From Cladochytrium replicatum (Eukaryota; Chytridiomycota; Chytridiomycetes; Cladochytriales; Cladochytriaceae), in contig JAHLKD010000011.1 in assembly GCA_025526935.1 (NCBI GenBank), positions 1 through 64,000 on the forward strand: a stretch of DNA of 64,000 nt, read 5' to 3'. The notes under the pieces were generated by a model. It was not told the origin of the DNA and did not search any database. It saw only the letters and a program-made list of their open reading frames with translations. Positions 1 to 12,300 of the stretch are shown here, one piece after another. Each line of letters opens with the position of its first letter. Position 1 is the first letter of the stretch. A program made the translations under genes and the position numbers.

Positions 1-95
1 TAACTAACCCTAACTAACCCTAACTAACCCTAACTAACCCTAACTAACCCTAACTAACCCTAACTAACCCTAACTAACCCTAACTAACCCTAACC
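1..95. repeat. Telomere tract, 10-nt unit TAACTAACCC
   Basis: Nine perfect copies of TAACTAACCC fill bases 1-90, followed by a partial copy (TAACC) before unrelated AT-rich DNA. The C-rich strand reads 5' to 3' from the first base, as expected for the left end of a chromosome, so the window starts at a true chromosome end. The G strand is TTAGTTAGGG, which differs from the usual fungal TTAGGG. No degenerate or TTAGGG-only copies are interspersed. Confidence 0.95.
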
Positions 96-780
96 ATTTT
101 TCATCCAATATCTTTCATTTCGTAACCTGTCTATCGTATACTCGTTAATGTTCTTTCACAATTGCCAATCATTATTTTGTACGATTGCAAATTTCTATTG
201 TAATCTATGAATTGTTCACCTTCCTATGTTAATGGTTGATTGTTTATCATTAACTATTGATTTCCATTTTTCATCCATTATCTTTCATTTCGTAAACAGT
301 CTATCGTTTACTCTTTAGTGTTCTTTCACAATTGCCAATCATTATTTTGTGCTATTTCAATTGTCTATTGTAATCTATGAATTTTGCACCTTCCTATGTA
401 ATGGTTCATTTTTCATCATTAACTATTGATTTCTATTTTTCCTCTGTTTTCGTTAGTCTTGGGAACTATCGGTTATTTGTTTGTTTATGTTGTTTTGTGG
501 TTACTATGCATTATTTTGTGCCTTTTCAGCTGCCAATTCTAATCTATTAATTGTTCAGTCTTCTTTGTTAATTGTTCATTGTTCCTCATTAACTGTTAAT
601 TTTTTCCATTATTTAGCTTCACTACGTTAACTATCCGTTATTAATTCTATGGTTTTCCATTATTTGCTTTTGCTTCTTTCACTCTCTATAATGAATCCTT
701 GAAAGTTCCTGATTGATTGTTACCGTGCAGGTGTTGAAATTCCTTACCCCTTTAGAAGTACATAATCTCCTAGCTTAATT
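95..780. repeat. AT-rich subtelomeric satellite, period about 170 bp
   Basis: A block starting CATTTTTCATCCAATATC at base 95 recurs at about 265 with very few changes, and again in increasingly diverged form at about 434 and 603. Internal markers such as AATTGCCAATCATTATTTTG (near 158 and 328) keep the same spacing. The copies decay with distance from the telomere. No coding potential is seen. Confidence 0.8.
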
Positions 781-3483
781 ATTATTGACAAGTGTCTACC
801 ACAACCCCGTCTATTAATGTACCACTTTAGTTTATGGATTGTTCCTTGTCAAATTTTAACTGTTCACAGTTAATGGTCCATTGTGTGCACTTACGAGTGG
901 TAGCTCACAGTTGTTTCTCTTACAGGTTTGTCAATAGACTCAATACCACCATAGTTGTACCTGTCCTTTACAACCAGTGATGCCATTAACTGGTAGTTGC
1001 ACTTAGTTGTGTTCAGGTACCTGTCCAAGCACCTCAAGTTGTTCCCATTGGCCAGTATAGCAATACCACCGTAGCAGTACTTTAAGACCATCAATTCCTG
1101 ATACGGGTGTGTTAACACTTTGGTAACTGTACTGATCTGCTGCCACAATTTTTTCCAGTAAGTGGTATGGCAACACTGCTGTAGTGGTACTGGTCCTTTA
1201 TCATAATTGATTCTACTTACCTGTATTCACCCATTTCTGTGTCATTGTACGGGTCCTACCACCCAGTCGGGTCCCTTTACTAGTACATTACCACCGTCTT
1301 GTCAATACTGGTCCCTCACTGTTGATTGATGTGACTTACCTGTAGTGCCCTACGGAGGTGTCTGCATGACAGTGCTTCAACCCTGTCATTACGTTTCACT
1401 GGTAGGTTCCCACAGCTGTGTTTGTACCATTCTGCACATACTGTAGCCCTACTTACTGGTAGTTGCCCACAGACATGTGTAAGTTCAGGTCAATGCCCAC
1501 CAGTTCCTCTACACCGCCACTTCCATAGTCCCATTGCGCCTTTCATTGCTGCAACTTCACATTAACCACTTTAGCACACTGTAACTGATCCTTGATAATG
1601 CTAACCACTTAAGTTGGATTACCTGCGTTATTTAGGTATATTGCAACACACTTGTGAAGAAGTACTGGTACTTGACCCACTCTAGGGTAGTACTGAAAGA
1701 GTTCTTTCTTCACGTGTCAACTGGAACATTATCGTTTGCTAAGCTGGAATGGTGTGAAAGAATTGAGATTGATTTGTTTAAGATTTGAGATAACAGAAAC
1801 TGAAGAAACAAGAGGGAAAAAAAGGTTAAAAGAAGTCAATTGATAAAATTTGTAAAACTTTGGCGTTTTCCAGAAATGTTTCAAGAATAGGAAATGTAAA
1901 GAATAAACAATTGTAAGTGGTAAAGTAATCAATTCCAAAACATTCTTGAAGAATATTTTTCCAAAACTAACAACAAGAAGAGTTTCAGGTGGTATTTAGT
2001 CCAAAAGGAGAAGCAATTCTAGATGAAGTGTAACAGGTGTAAGGAGAATCCTTACATCATTGCTTCCTTGGTGGTGAAGTTATACTTCAAGAAGAAAGAA
2101 GCTTGGGGGTGTTTGAAGTAGGGGCACCGGGATGCAGAACATGGTAAGTTTCCAGAAGAGAGTCGAGATGGAGATTGAAGAGGCAAGTTCCTAGGAGTTT
2201 GCTGAATCAGGTTTATCTTTCCATTTGATCAATTAGCGAGGTGGAAAATGAGGAAGACAGGAGATGGTGATGAGCTATTTGGGTTCAGCAACGTCGAGAA
2301 CAACATCGGTCGGATCAAATGTAGAAGATGGTTAGACCAATTTGGTGCAAATTTCCCACGTTTCAAAAACCTCGAGAAGACTGACTTACATGGAAGACTG
2401 GGTGGGTTGCATTTGATCAGTGAAGTCGAGTTTGTAGGCGAGATCGTCGATTTTTCAGAGAGCTGGGCCGGGCCCTAATTTCTTGTCCGCTAGCTTCTTG
2501 TTTGATTTGGTTTTGACATTAGTTGCAATGAGCGAAACTTTTGTTACCTATTTTGTATTTAGGAGCGGGACGGCGATGATGATCGGCATATTCCTTCTGA
2601 GACTGTTGAGCGAGTCAAATTTGTGCGAGGAGTTCGTCGTGGATTGCTTTGATCTGTTCTACTAGAGGCTATCTATATAGGCACAATGGAGAACTTGAGC
2701 CGGAAAGCTGAAAATCTACTGCTGGCCAATTTTGCTAGAGACTGGGGTTGTTGGAGAAGTGAACTCCCTTGCGTCTCTGGGGAAACGTTAGAAACATTTC
2801 CATTTTTCATATATTTTCGTTTTTTTACGTTTGGAGATTAGGACAGCAGCGAGATGAGCAGGACAGAGCGATTTTTAACACAAAAATTGATCTCCTAGCG
2901 ATTTCTAGCATTTATCTTTGGGTGCCACACTTTACTACAAATAGTTAGTGAGGATGAGGCATTGAAGGTGGATTGATGGATGGATTGAGGATTTCTGGAA
3001 GCGTGTCCGGTCCCCTGTCATTACCAAGCCACTTGAAGCTGGGGCTGGTGAACTATAGGCTTGAAAAATAACGACATTGAAGTGCAGATGTCTATAACGT
3101 GCAACCATCGTATGTTACTAGCAGACTCTCCCGCATGTTAGATGTTAGAAGACACATTTTTCCATATTTAAGATGCTGCTCCATAGAGCGAAGCTTCCGG
3201 TAGCAAAGTGATTTTCAGCATCGGATTGCTACCAACAGTCTATTTCCACGTGCAATCATATCTCACCTCTCAACACTGTTGGATCTGATTTCGCCCCCTG
3301 AAGCAATCCCTATTGTACTGTGATCTACCTATGCTCTATTTTCACGTGGAAACTTTTCACACACTCCTACTCTGTGATATGTTTTCACACGCTCCAAATC
3401 ACCGCCAACTCTTTATTAACTAGCGCTCTGCCCCTGTCCAACTTTCTCCAGCAGAAGCATTTGTGTATTCGTCAAGAACAACA
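781..3483. other. Gene-poor subtelomeric stretch
   Basis: Between about 880 and 1720 the sequence contains loosely repeated short phrases (variants of ACTGGTAGTTGC and TACCACCGTAG), which look like a strongly decayed repeat. From 1730 to 3480 only short open frames occur (for example 2248-2478 and 2483-2665). They have no recognisable domain and no convincing splice partners. I see no supportable gene here. Confidence 0.5.
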
Positions 3484-6400
3484 ATGGGAGACGCAAGACA
3501 ACAGCCTAGGATCGATACTGGATCCATTGAGACACGGACCGGTGATCAGCCGCCCATGACAGATCTGTTACCTACCCCGCTGTCTGGCCAACCTGCACAC
3601 CAGCAAGACATTGACATGGACGGACGCGAGCGTGATCTTCCCGGTAATATAATCTATGCTGAGTCTTTCCATGTCCGAGTTTGCTGACATCGCATCCAAT
3701 TCTATCATCTGCCGAGCCAGTGCGGCCCGTTCATGAGCATAGTCCACGCACGTCACAGGATGTAGAGTCCCGGCCAAAAGGCATGTTGAGTGTGAACTGC
3801 TATGGTTGATCTGGATTTCCTGACACCATTTCCAATTTCATCGTTTGCAGAGCCAGAGCAGCTAAAAGGGGGGGACGTTGCAAGTCTGTCACCCAGTCTA
3901 ATAATGACAGCTGCAGGCATGATGAGGGTGAACCTCTATGACTGATCTGGATACCCTAACACCTTGTCAAATTTCATCGTTTGCAGAGCCAGAGCAGCTA
4001 AGTCAGGAGGAAGTTGCAAACCCGTCATCCAATTTAAGAATGAGCAACGAAGGCAAGACAAGTACACTTAACGTTTATTGCACTGATTTATATGCAGATC
4101 AGCAAAATCAGCCGCCCTCTCGGAAAAATGAGCCTCCTTCTGAGCAAACTGTTCAACATCGGAGAAGGTAAGATGAACATGCTTACCAGGTATACCTCCG
4201 CTGAACGGAGTTTACCTGTATGTCTAGATTGCCAACCAATCACTTTGCCTCAAAAGTGGCCATTCAATATCGAGTGGACGTGGAGAAACACCAGATTCCA
4301 AGCACCATTTACAATGCTTTCCTGGAAATAAACAATGGCTTGAAAGATCCGGCTAGATTTGGTAATTTTGCTTCCACCTACTTGTTGAGATCAAGTAGCA
4401 CTCAGAAACCACTGCTTTCAGGCTACTGCGTCAGCGGCATCGTAAGAGCCTTGAGACGTTTTGTTCGGAAGGTGGAAATACTTCCCACTCGGGCCCCTTC
4501 TGGGTCATCAACAGAAGTCCCTGTCGAGGTTCACCCGCAAGTGATCTTCGACCTACCTCACCATGTTCTGGACTTCACCCCAGCGGGACCCAGCAAAAAA
4601 CATGGACGGGATGACGATGCTGGTCAGGCAGGACCACCTTCCTCATCAAAGCGGACCAAACCTACACTTGACCAAAAAGGTGCCTCTGTTAGGACGGAAA
4701 CCCTAGCCAAGAAAAGCTCCGCTGCTCTTTCTGCTCGGACTGCTTTACCTGCTCCACCTGCTGGGGCTTCTCAATCTGCTCCACCTACTCAGCCTGGTCT
4801 TGAGAGTCCTTCTGAGAATGAAAAATGGTCTGATGAGGAAGAAGATCTGCCACCTCCAACGCCGGCTTGGCGTAAGTCAATACAAGGACAGGATACAGGT
4901 AGCCCGGGCGAGCGAGTTGTTTACTTGGAATGATACTGATCATTTGGTATTGGAATAGGTGCTACTAGCCAGGAGGACAGTCGGGTTCCGTACACCTTCT
5001 TGATCGCCAAAGTCATGAACCCCCTCTTACCTTCCTCTTCCATTGTGCGTCCATCAACAGCCATCTTGATTAGACTGGCCAATCAATATCTTCTGACGCC
5101 AGAGAGGGTCCGCCTAGAGAACCAGATTGCCGGCCTTGACAAAGTGGTCCTTGCTCCTGACCCCCGCCTGGTCTCCATGTCGCGACCCAAAGGACCTTTC
5201 GCTCCCTACGAGATCAGGAAGTGGGCTTTGGAACATGGCCCTGTATTGTGGGCCATAGATCTCCTCTCCACCCTGCGGGAAGCAAATCCTGCAACATGGG
5301 ATCCACCGGACTCAATTGGCACCACGTCGAACAGGAGTAACGTAGAACTTCGGGCGGAGACAAGACTTGGATTCCACAAAGAAATGGTGGACCTGTTGAC
5401 AAGGAATCAATTCATGGTTCCACCATATCTCCCACCAGGTTATTCTGTTGATAGTATCCATATGGAGCTGGACGAGGCAATGGTGAGGCGCTCTGCCTAT
5501 TTGACTTCTCAGTACCCCCGGATCATCCAAGGAGTAAGGGCATACAGGTTTGCAGAGGTAAGGCGGTGTTAGCCTACCCTCTACATATCCTCCTTTGACT
5601 AAAAATCCCCTCTTCGACACAGAGGCTTCTGATGGTCGATTCGTTCATAACATACTTTCGCCTATCCAAACGCCTGTGCGCGGACAAGGGTGTCAGCATC
5701 GAAAACCCTCCCTCCCAACGACTGACTAATCCTCGATACACTGAGCGTCTACACGCCGGAGAATTTTCGTTCCCTGGCGTTTTACATGATGCGGGGTTCT
5801 TCAAATCAGTCTTTTGCAACGTTCGTGCGAGTGGCGGAGGCCGTGTAAACGGACTTGTGTCTGTTTTCCGCAAATCACTGTTACAACGAATTGCCCATGT
5901 AAAAGGGAGGAGAGCCAGGCGTGGCGAGATGAAGGTATTTCCCCTAACTAACACGGTTCACAGTCGTCATGGCTTGCTTATCAAACCTTCGTTGAACAAG
6001 GAGTACCTGATTGCGGGAAGGCGGTTGACGGCGTTGCTTCGCATTTTGGGGCCGGGGGTTTTGGCGATGGACCTCAGCAGTGTTAGCATCTCTGATAGTG
6101 TGATCTACAAAAGTGATGACTCCTTGGAGCGGATGCTGCAGGCCTTGGAGACAATCACCAGGGATAGCCAGTTATCAATGGCGGACCTCTATCCAGCACT
6201 GTCACCGGAGATAGTCCTTCGGCACCTATTCACATACACATATTCCGTTCTGGACTTTGTGTTCCATGTAGGTCCTGACGATTACCCCGCTGTGGGTACC
6301 ACTGATTTCCAAGTAGATGGGATGGCGGGTCTTGATCAAGTCATTCCAGTAGAGCTGCTCAACATTCTCACCCAAGGTGTTCTAACGGACCGCGACATGA

Positions 6401-6576
6401 GCATGTGCTTGCTCAGATCTGATGGAACAGAGGAGATTGACACTTCCACACCATTCACGAAGAGCATTGACCGGCTTGATCTACACGATGTTATAGACCT
6501 TGTATCAACCTTTCCACTACCCCAAACACCCCGTGGAGAATCTCCGCCATCCCTTGAGCAATCCCCGTCACTGTAG
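3484..6576 (+). CDS. Unrecognised 872-aa subtelomeric protein
   Basis: Eight exons can be chained with consistent phase: 3484-3643, 3721-3780, 3851-3916, 3987-4052, 4098-4167, 4228-4871, 4959-5557 and 5623-6576. They total 2619 nt, exactly 873 codons. I do not recognise a family. The N terminus is polar and low in complexity. A Pro/Ser/Lys-rich linker (about residues 220-355, including GPSKKHGRDDD and SSSKRTKPT) separates a small globular segment from a larger C-terminal part with mixed helix-like content. The introns after exons 2, 3 and 4 use GC rather than GT donors, and exons 3 and 4 with their upstream introns are near duplicates (both begin EPEQL). It is in the same orientation as the dioxygenase gene downstream, across the 171-bp array. 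Location suggests it belongs to the same subtelomeric unit; function is unknown. Confidence 0.6.
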
Positions 6577-6859
6577 CCACGGCCCCTGTTTGGTTTTGTG
6601 ATTGACATTTTCTTTGAGTGATGGTTTAATAAACCAAAGTAGTTGATTCCATACCAGGGCCCCTGTCGTTGCGATCCCTAGCTATTTCTTCTAAACATGT
6701 TACTTGGCCCTAGGCTAAAGCACATCTTGTGAGTGAGAGTGCTAGTCCCGAGCCCTGACACCCAGATTCGCCAGGTACATACCTGGTAAAAAATAACCTG
6801 ACCTCTGGTTGGTTTGGAGCAGGAAGATATTTGTACCATGTTTGCTGATTCATTGCGCC
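6577..6859. other. 3' flank of the 872-aa gene
   Basis: A short spacer after the TAG stop that leads into the repeat array. It contains AATAAA-like A/T-rich words near 6628-6650 that could serve as a polyadenylation region. No gene is seen. Confidence 0.4.
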
Positions 6860-9200
6860 GAGCTCTCTACTTCTTCTATCTGTATGAAGTGCAATTCGCG
6901 CGCCTATCTGTATGAAGTGCAACTCGCGCGCCCGTGCGTGGTTGACCGGGAAACCGACCCCCAAGTTTTGCTCGGCAGTAAGTAGGTGGTTGGGAAATTC
7001 GTGAACCTTCAAGATCGAGGTTCCGATCTGAACCTCCAAGAGCTAGAATCGTGCGACCCCGGGGAGTTGGAGAAGGAACTGACCTTGCCCGCTGGCCAGA
7101 CTCAGTGTACCAACAGCGGGGTACGTCTTCACTCGAGCTTGTATGAGGTGCTACTCGCGCTCGGGTGGCTGAGCGGGAATCCAACTCCAAAGTTTGCAGT
7201 TTGCTAGGAACGTACCTCAAAAAATTACGTGACCCCAGCGGTAGGATCGGTTACGCATCTGTACACGCTCGCCAGACTCGGGATACCAACATCGATGTAC
7301 TTCTTGTGGGTATGGTATCACGTGACCTTGGATCGAGGTACAGATCTGGACCTCGAATAGCTAAAATCATGTGACCCCGGGGCAAGAGAGGTCCAAACCA
7401 CAAGACGTTTTTAGCTTGGTTATTAAACCCAGCGGTGTACTTCTTCTGTTCGGCTTGTATGGGGTGCCAGTCGCGCGCGAGCTCGCTTGAGCCGGAAACC
7501 AACTCCAAAGTTTGCGAGGTACGGACCTCGAAAAATCACGTGACCCCCGGAGTGGGATCCAGTACGGATTCTTACCTGCTCGCCAGACTCGGTATACCAA
7601 AAGTGGCCTTCTTCATCTATTTGGCTTGTATGGGGTGCCAGTCGCGCGCGAGCGCGGTTGAGCCGGAAACCAACTCCAAAGTTTGCGAGGTACGGACCTC
7701 GAAAAATCACGTGACCCCCGGAGTGGGATCCAGTACGGATTCTTACCTTCTCGCCAGACTCGGTATACCAAAAGTGGCCTTCTTCATCTATTCGGCTTGT
7801 ATGGGGTGCCAGGCGCGCGCGGGCGTGGTTGAGCCGGAAACCAACTCCAAAGTTTGCGAGGTACGGACCTCGAAAAATCACGTGACCGTCGGGTATACCA
7901 ACATCGATGTACTTCTATTCCGCTTGTATGAGGCGCTACTCGCATGCGGGTATGGTATCACGTAACCCTTGGGATCGAGGTACAGATCTGGACCTCGAGT
8001 AGCTAAACTCACGGCCCCTGGGGTGGGATCGGGTACGGATTCTTACCTGCTCGCCAGACTCGGTATACCAACATCGATGTACTTCTATTCCGCTTGTATG
8101 AGGCGCTACTCGCATGCGGGTGTGGTATCACGTAACCCTTGGGATCGAGGTACAGATCTGGACCTCGAGTAGCTAAACTCACGCGACCCCTGGGGTAGGA
8201 TCGGGTACGGATTCTTACCTGCTCGCCAGACTCGGTATGCCCCCATCGATGTACTTCTATTCCGCTTGTATGAGGCGCTACTCGCATGCGGGTATGGTAT
8301 CACGTAACCCTTGGGATCGAGGTACAGATCTGGACCTCGAATAGCTAAAATCACGCGACCCCTGGGGTAATCGGGTACGGATTCTTACTTGCTCGCCAGA
8401 CTCGGTATGCCCCCATCGATGTACTTCTATTCCGCTTTTATGAGGCGCTACTAGCATGCGGGTATGGTATCACGTAACCCTTGGGATCGAGGTACAGATC
8501 TGGACCTCGAGTAGCTAAACTCACGCGACCCCTGGGGTAGGATCGGGTACGGATTCTTACCTGCTCGCCAGACTCGGTATACCAACATCGATGTGCTTCT
8601 ATTCCGCTTGTATGACGCGCTACTCGCCTGCGGGTGTGGTATCACGTAACCCTTGGGATCGAGGTACAGATCTGGACCTCGAATAGCTAAAATCACGCGA
8701 CCCCTGGGGTAATCGGGTACGGATTCTTACCTGCTCGCCAGACTCGGTATGCCCCCATCGATGTACTTCTATTCCGCTTGTATGAGGCGCTACTCGCATG
8801 CGGGTATGGTATCACGTTAACTTTTGGGATCGAGGTACAGATCTGGACCTCGAGTAGCTAAACTCACGCGACCCCTGGGGTAGGATCGGGTACGGATTCT
8901 TACCTGCTCGCCAGACTCGGTATACCAACATCGATGTGCTTCTATTCCGCTTGTATGACGCGCTACTCGCCTGCGGGTGTGGTATCACGTAACCCTTGGG
9001 ATCGAGGTACAGATCTGGACCTCGAGTAGCTAAACTCACGCGACCCCTGGGGTAGGATCGGGTACGGATTCTTACCTGCTCGCCAGACTCGGTATACCAA
9101 AAGTGGCCTTCTTCATCTATTTGGCTTGTATGGGGTGCCAGTCGCGCGCGAGCGCGGTTGAGCCGGAAACCAACTCCAAAGTTTGCGAGGTACGGACCTC
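6860..9200. repeat. GC-rich tandem array, period about 171 bp
   Basis: The phrase CGGATTCTTACCTGCTCGCC or a close variant recurs at about 7566, 7737, 8037, 8209, 8379, 8551, 8721, 8894 and 9065. Spacings are 170-173 bp except for one interval of about 300 bp that holds a partial unit. Two unit types alternate. One carries GAGGTACGGACCTCG plus CACGTGACC. The other carries GAGGTACAGATCTGGACCTC, a hairpin-capable near-palindrome. More diverged copies extend left to about 6860. Several long open frames cross the array, but they follow the repeat and show no protein signature, so I do not call them genes. Confidence 0.85.
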
Positions 9201-9341
9201 ACGAAGTCGCGTGACTCATAGTACCCGGTTGGAACCACTTTCCCGCGTGCAAGAGCAGGACAGAAGAACAGCTACTCCACATTGAAACTGCCGTGTTTCC
9301 TCTACATTCACCCGAACCAAATTAACTTCTACACTGCGCAG

Positions 9342-12300
9342 ATGCAATCGATGTCAGACCCTATCCATCTTCCGCGGACATTGCGCCGTTCTGAGTTGTC
9401 TGAGTCGGAATTGGTTCGCGGTTCAGTCTGAATCTGTCCGTCCTTTAACTGACCCTATCGTACAGGAGGGAAATTCCGTGCCTTTACTTGAAAAAGATTG
9501 CCTACTTCGTGCCATATCCACCCATTGTCGTGCAGCGTACGCGATGAAGTCCGTTCTCTCCCTTTATCTACAAAATACGGAAAAGTTTACAGAGCTTTCT
9601 CGAATTTGCCGTGGTCTTGTTCAGCTTCAAGAAGATGTTACTCTCCTGTCCGAAACTTTTCCTCAGATCATGGACGCCGCTTTCTGGACTTCGCTGTTTG
9701 GAGATACGCTTGAGACATTGAAAATGACGTGTAATTTACTGGGGCCCCTTGAGCAGGTCCCTCGCATTCCGGACAGGACTGTCGCAGATGCAATAAGAGT
9801 TCTTGAGGATATTGAAAGACAACACGGTGATATCTACCCCGAACCACAACCCTGCATACTGTATTCTAACTATGCTTATTTTTTATCTTGGTTCAGCGCG
9901 CCGTCAGTATCATTGTCAGGATGCCGCGGCCTGTTCACTCTCATCTCCAGAGCCCTCCACCTTTGATTCTCCCGAGTCAGCTGTCTCTGACCACATGGCT
10001 CATACTTCTGACCTCTCTACATTCTCTCTACCAGTTCCACATGTTTCTGGGCATCCTGGAGGAAAGGAGGGTGGCAGCGACGACACTAGTGAATTTATAA
10101 TGCAGGCTGACAACGAAGTGGAAATGGGTTACACCAGCGACGACGCAAGTGAACCAATCATGATGTCAGACAATGAAGTGGAAATGTCTAACCCACCCAG
10201 CGCAGCCGCCGTGCCTAAGAAAAGGAGGATGAACGCCAGACGCACCTCTCGTAGACTGAAGAAAAAGAAGGTTGTGTCAATCCCAGACCCTGATCATGAT
10301 TCACTGCTTTCTAACTGGCAAAACCGGGGGCAAGAAAAACCGCAATGGAATGAGGACCTGTCACTGTGGAGACGTCAGGCCAAAACTGCAGACCGGGTTA
10401 GTTCTAAGGCATGGAAGTATGCCCTGGACCTAGAGAGGATCAAGCTGGCTTTGGAGACTTTAGCAGAGGTATCAGTTAGTGACATTGAGTCTGATGCTGC
10501 CTTGACAGAAATTTCCGCTATGATGTCTCCGGATGGTCAGCAGGTATCTCAGCGTACCTTGATCTTGATTTTGAAGTTCGACCTTGATACTCTCGGCAGG
10601 TTTTGTTCCCAGGAGCAAGTAACCAACAGTTGCTGTTATCCAGCGTGTTGTGGGAGCGTCGATATGCAAAAATGTCAGATGAACTCCACTGCCTATCCCT
10701 GGTTCATTGCATAAGGTGTTACCTCGAATTCGCCAGGTCCGGAGTGGATACCCTGGAATACGCATTCAATGGAGAAGGTGGAGCCTTTCCGAATCCCTAT
10801 GACGCCTCTCAGTGGAGAGAATTTCGCCGTAACAGCCCGATCGTCTCCACGCTGGAAGAAATTTCAACCAAAGTGGTGTCCCACGGTCATGAGGCTGCCG
10901 GTGTTGCCCTGGAAGATGTGAAGGTCTTTCGCAATCCAAAGACACTTTTGAAAACGTTCCTGGACATTGTCAAACGTGGCTACTACACAGCCACTGTTGT
11001 TTCTGGGGTGGGATGGAATGGGTTGCATCATCTCAACAAACCCCTTCTGCGCAGTCTCGTCACCCTGCCGGGATATGGCACAGAGTTTGTGAATGAGCTC
11101 AAACAGCGTTATCGTACTTCCACCCGTTGGTTGGATGCAGGGTTTCTGAACGTCCGCATGGAGCAATCCAGTGAAAGGGTTAATATGATTTTTCCTTTCG
11201 TATGGGACCATTACCAACACTGTTTTTCAGACACAAGCGATTGATATGGAGGGGGTTACTGTCTTGGAACACTTGGGTTCGGAAATTGGTGCTTCCTGTG
11301 CTGCTGATTCTCCTACCTATCAGCATGCGTCTGGGTCACCGGCAGAGATGGGACACCAAGCAGTCCCAAGTTCCCTAGCGTTTCAAACACGAAAACCTTC
11401 GGTACCTTCGGTATGGGCTTTTTTCTAATCATTCTGTCATGAAACCCATCTCTATTTTTGACAAGCAGGAAAGTTTCAATTTTCAACGTGCCTGGGAGTT
11501 GGGAAACATAAAGTACTCAAAAAAGGTACCCCCGGCAGACTTAAGCCGTCCAAGGAGTGGTACTGACATGTTGACTTCATGAATATGCGCAGGCTTCCTG
11601 TCGATCCAAGTTTGAGCACCTTGCACATAAACTTGCAGCGGACAACGTCGTTCCAGCGATACCCCAGGCAGTGCTTGCAGCCCCGAGTACCTCTGTATGG
11701 AACATACTTTCAGTATGTCCCCCTATTAACTGTTTTTGCATTTACTCAGATTGATGTTGTTACCCCGGAACTGACCCCTGCACAACGACTCTTCTTCAGT
11801 ATCCCCTCGGCAACTGACCTATCTGTTGAGCGGCGAGATGCTCTTCTGAAGGATGTACGTGAGAGAACCCTGGAATTGCGCTTCCGGGTCAAGCTGCAGG
11901 ACCTCGCTTCTAGACCTACAGCCAGACAACCCAACACACACCTGAAACCACAACTCACAGCGGAAGAGGCGTATTTGCTCGACCTTAAGGAGGCAGAGGA
12001 CTACATTGATGTCACGTCGCGGATGGGGGATCACCGACCGCTTGCGCCTCTTCAGGGTGTCGACTGCACGGGCCGTAGATTGTTCTTTTGGGTTCCGAAC
12101 GCTGTTTCTGCTCTGGCACCGGGAATCACCAGCACCGTTGAAAAGTTCGTGGAAAAATATCCGCCTGTTAAGTCAGCAAAGGACAATCGGCATGTCAATT
12201 GGGATCTGCAACCCACTCACAACGGCGTTTACCACCTTGGTGTGTGGCAGCCAACGGGAGGTGCCCCTGGAGGTGACATCGGTACCTCCGCTGAAACATT

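Noticed and set aside
2248-2665. Two short adjacent plus-strand frames
   Set aside because: They have no domain, no splice signals joining them, and lie in a gene-poor repeat-derived zone.
7435-7965. 176-codon frame across the 171-bp array
   Set aside because: Its peptide repeats follow the DNA repeat, frames change between units, and no protein signature appears on either strand.
6860-9200. CRISPR-like array
   Set aside because: Units are about 171 bp and repeated over their whole length, with no short repeat plus unique spacer pattern, and the genome is eukaryotic.
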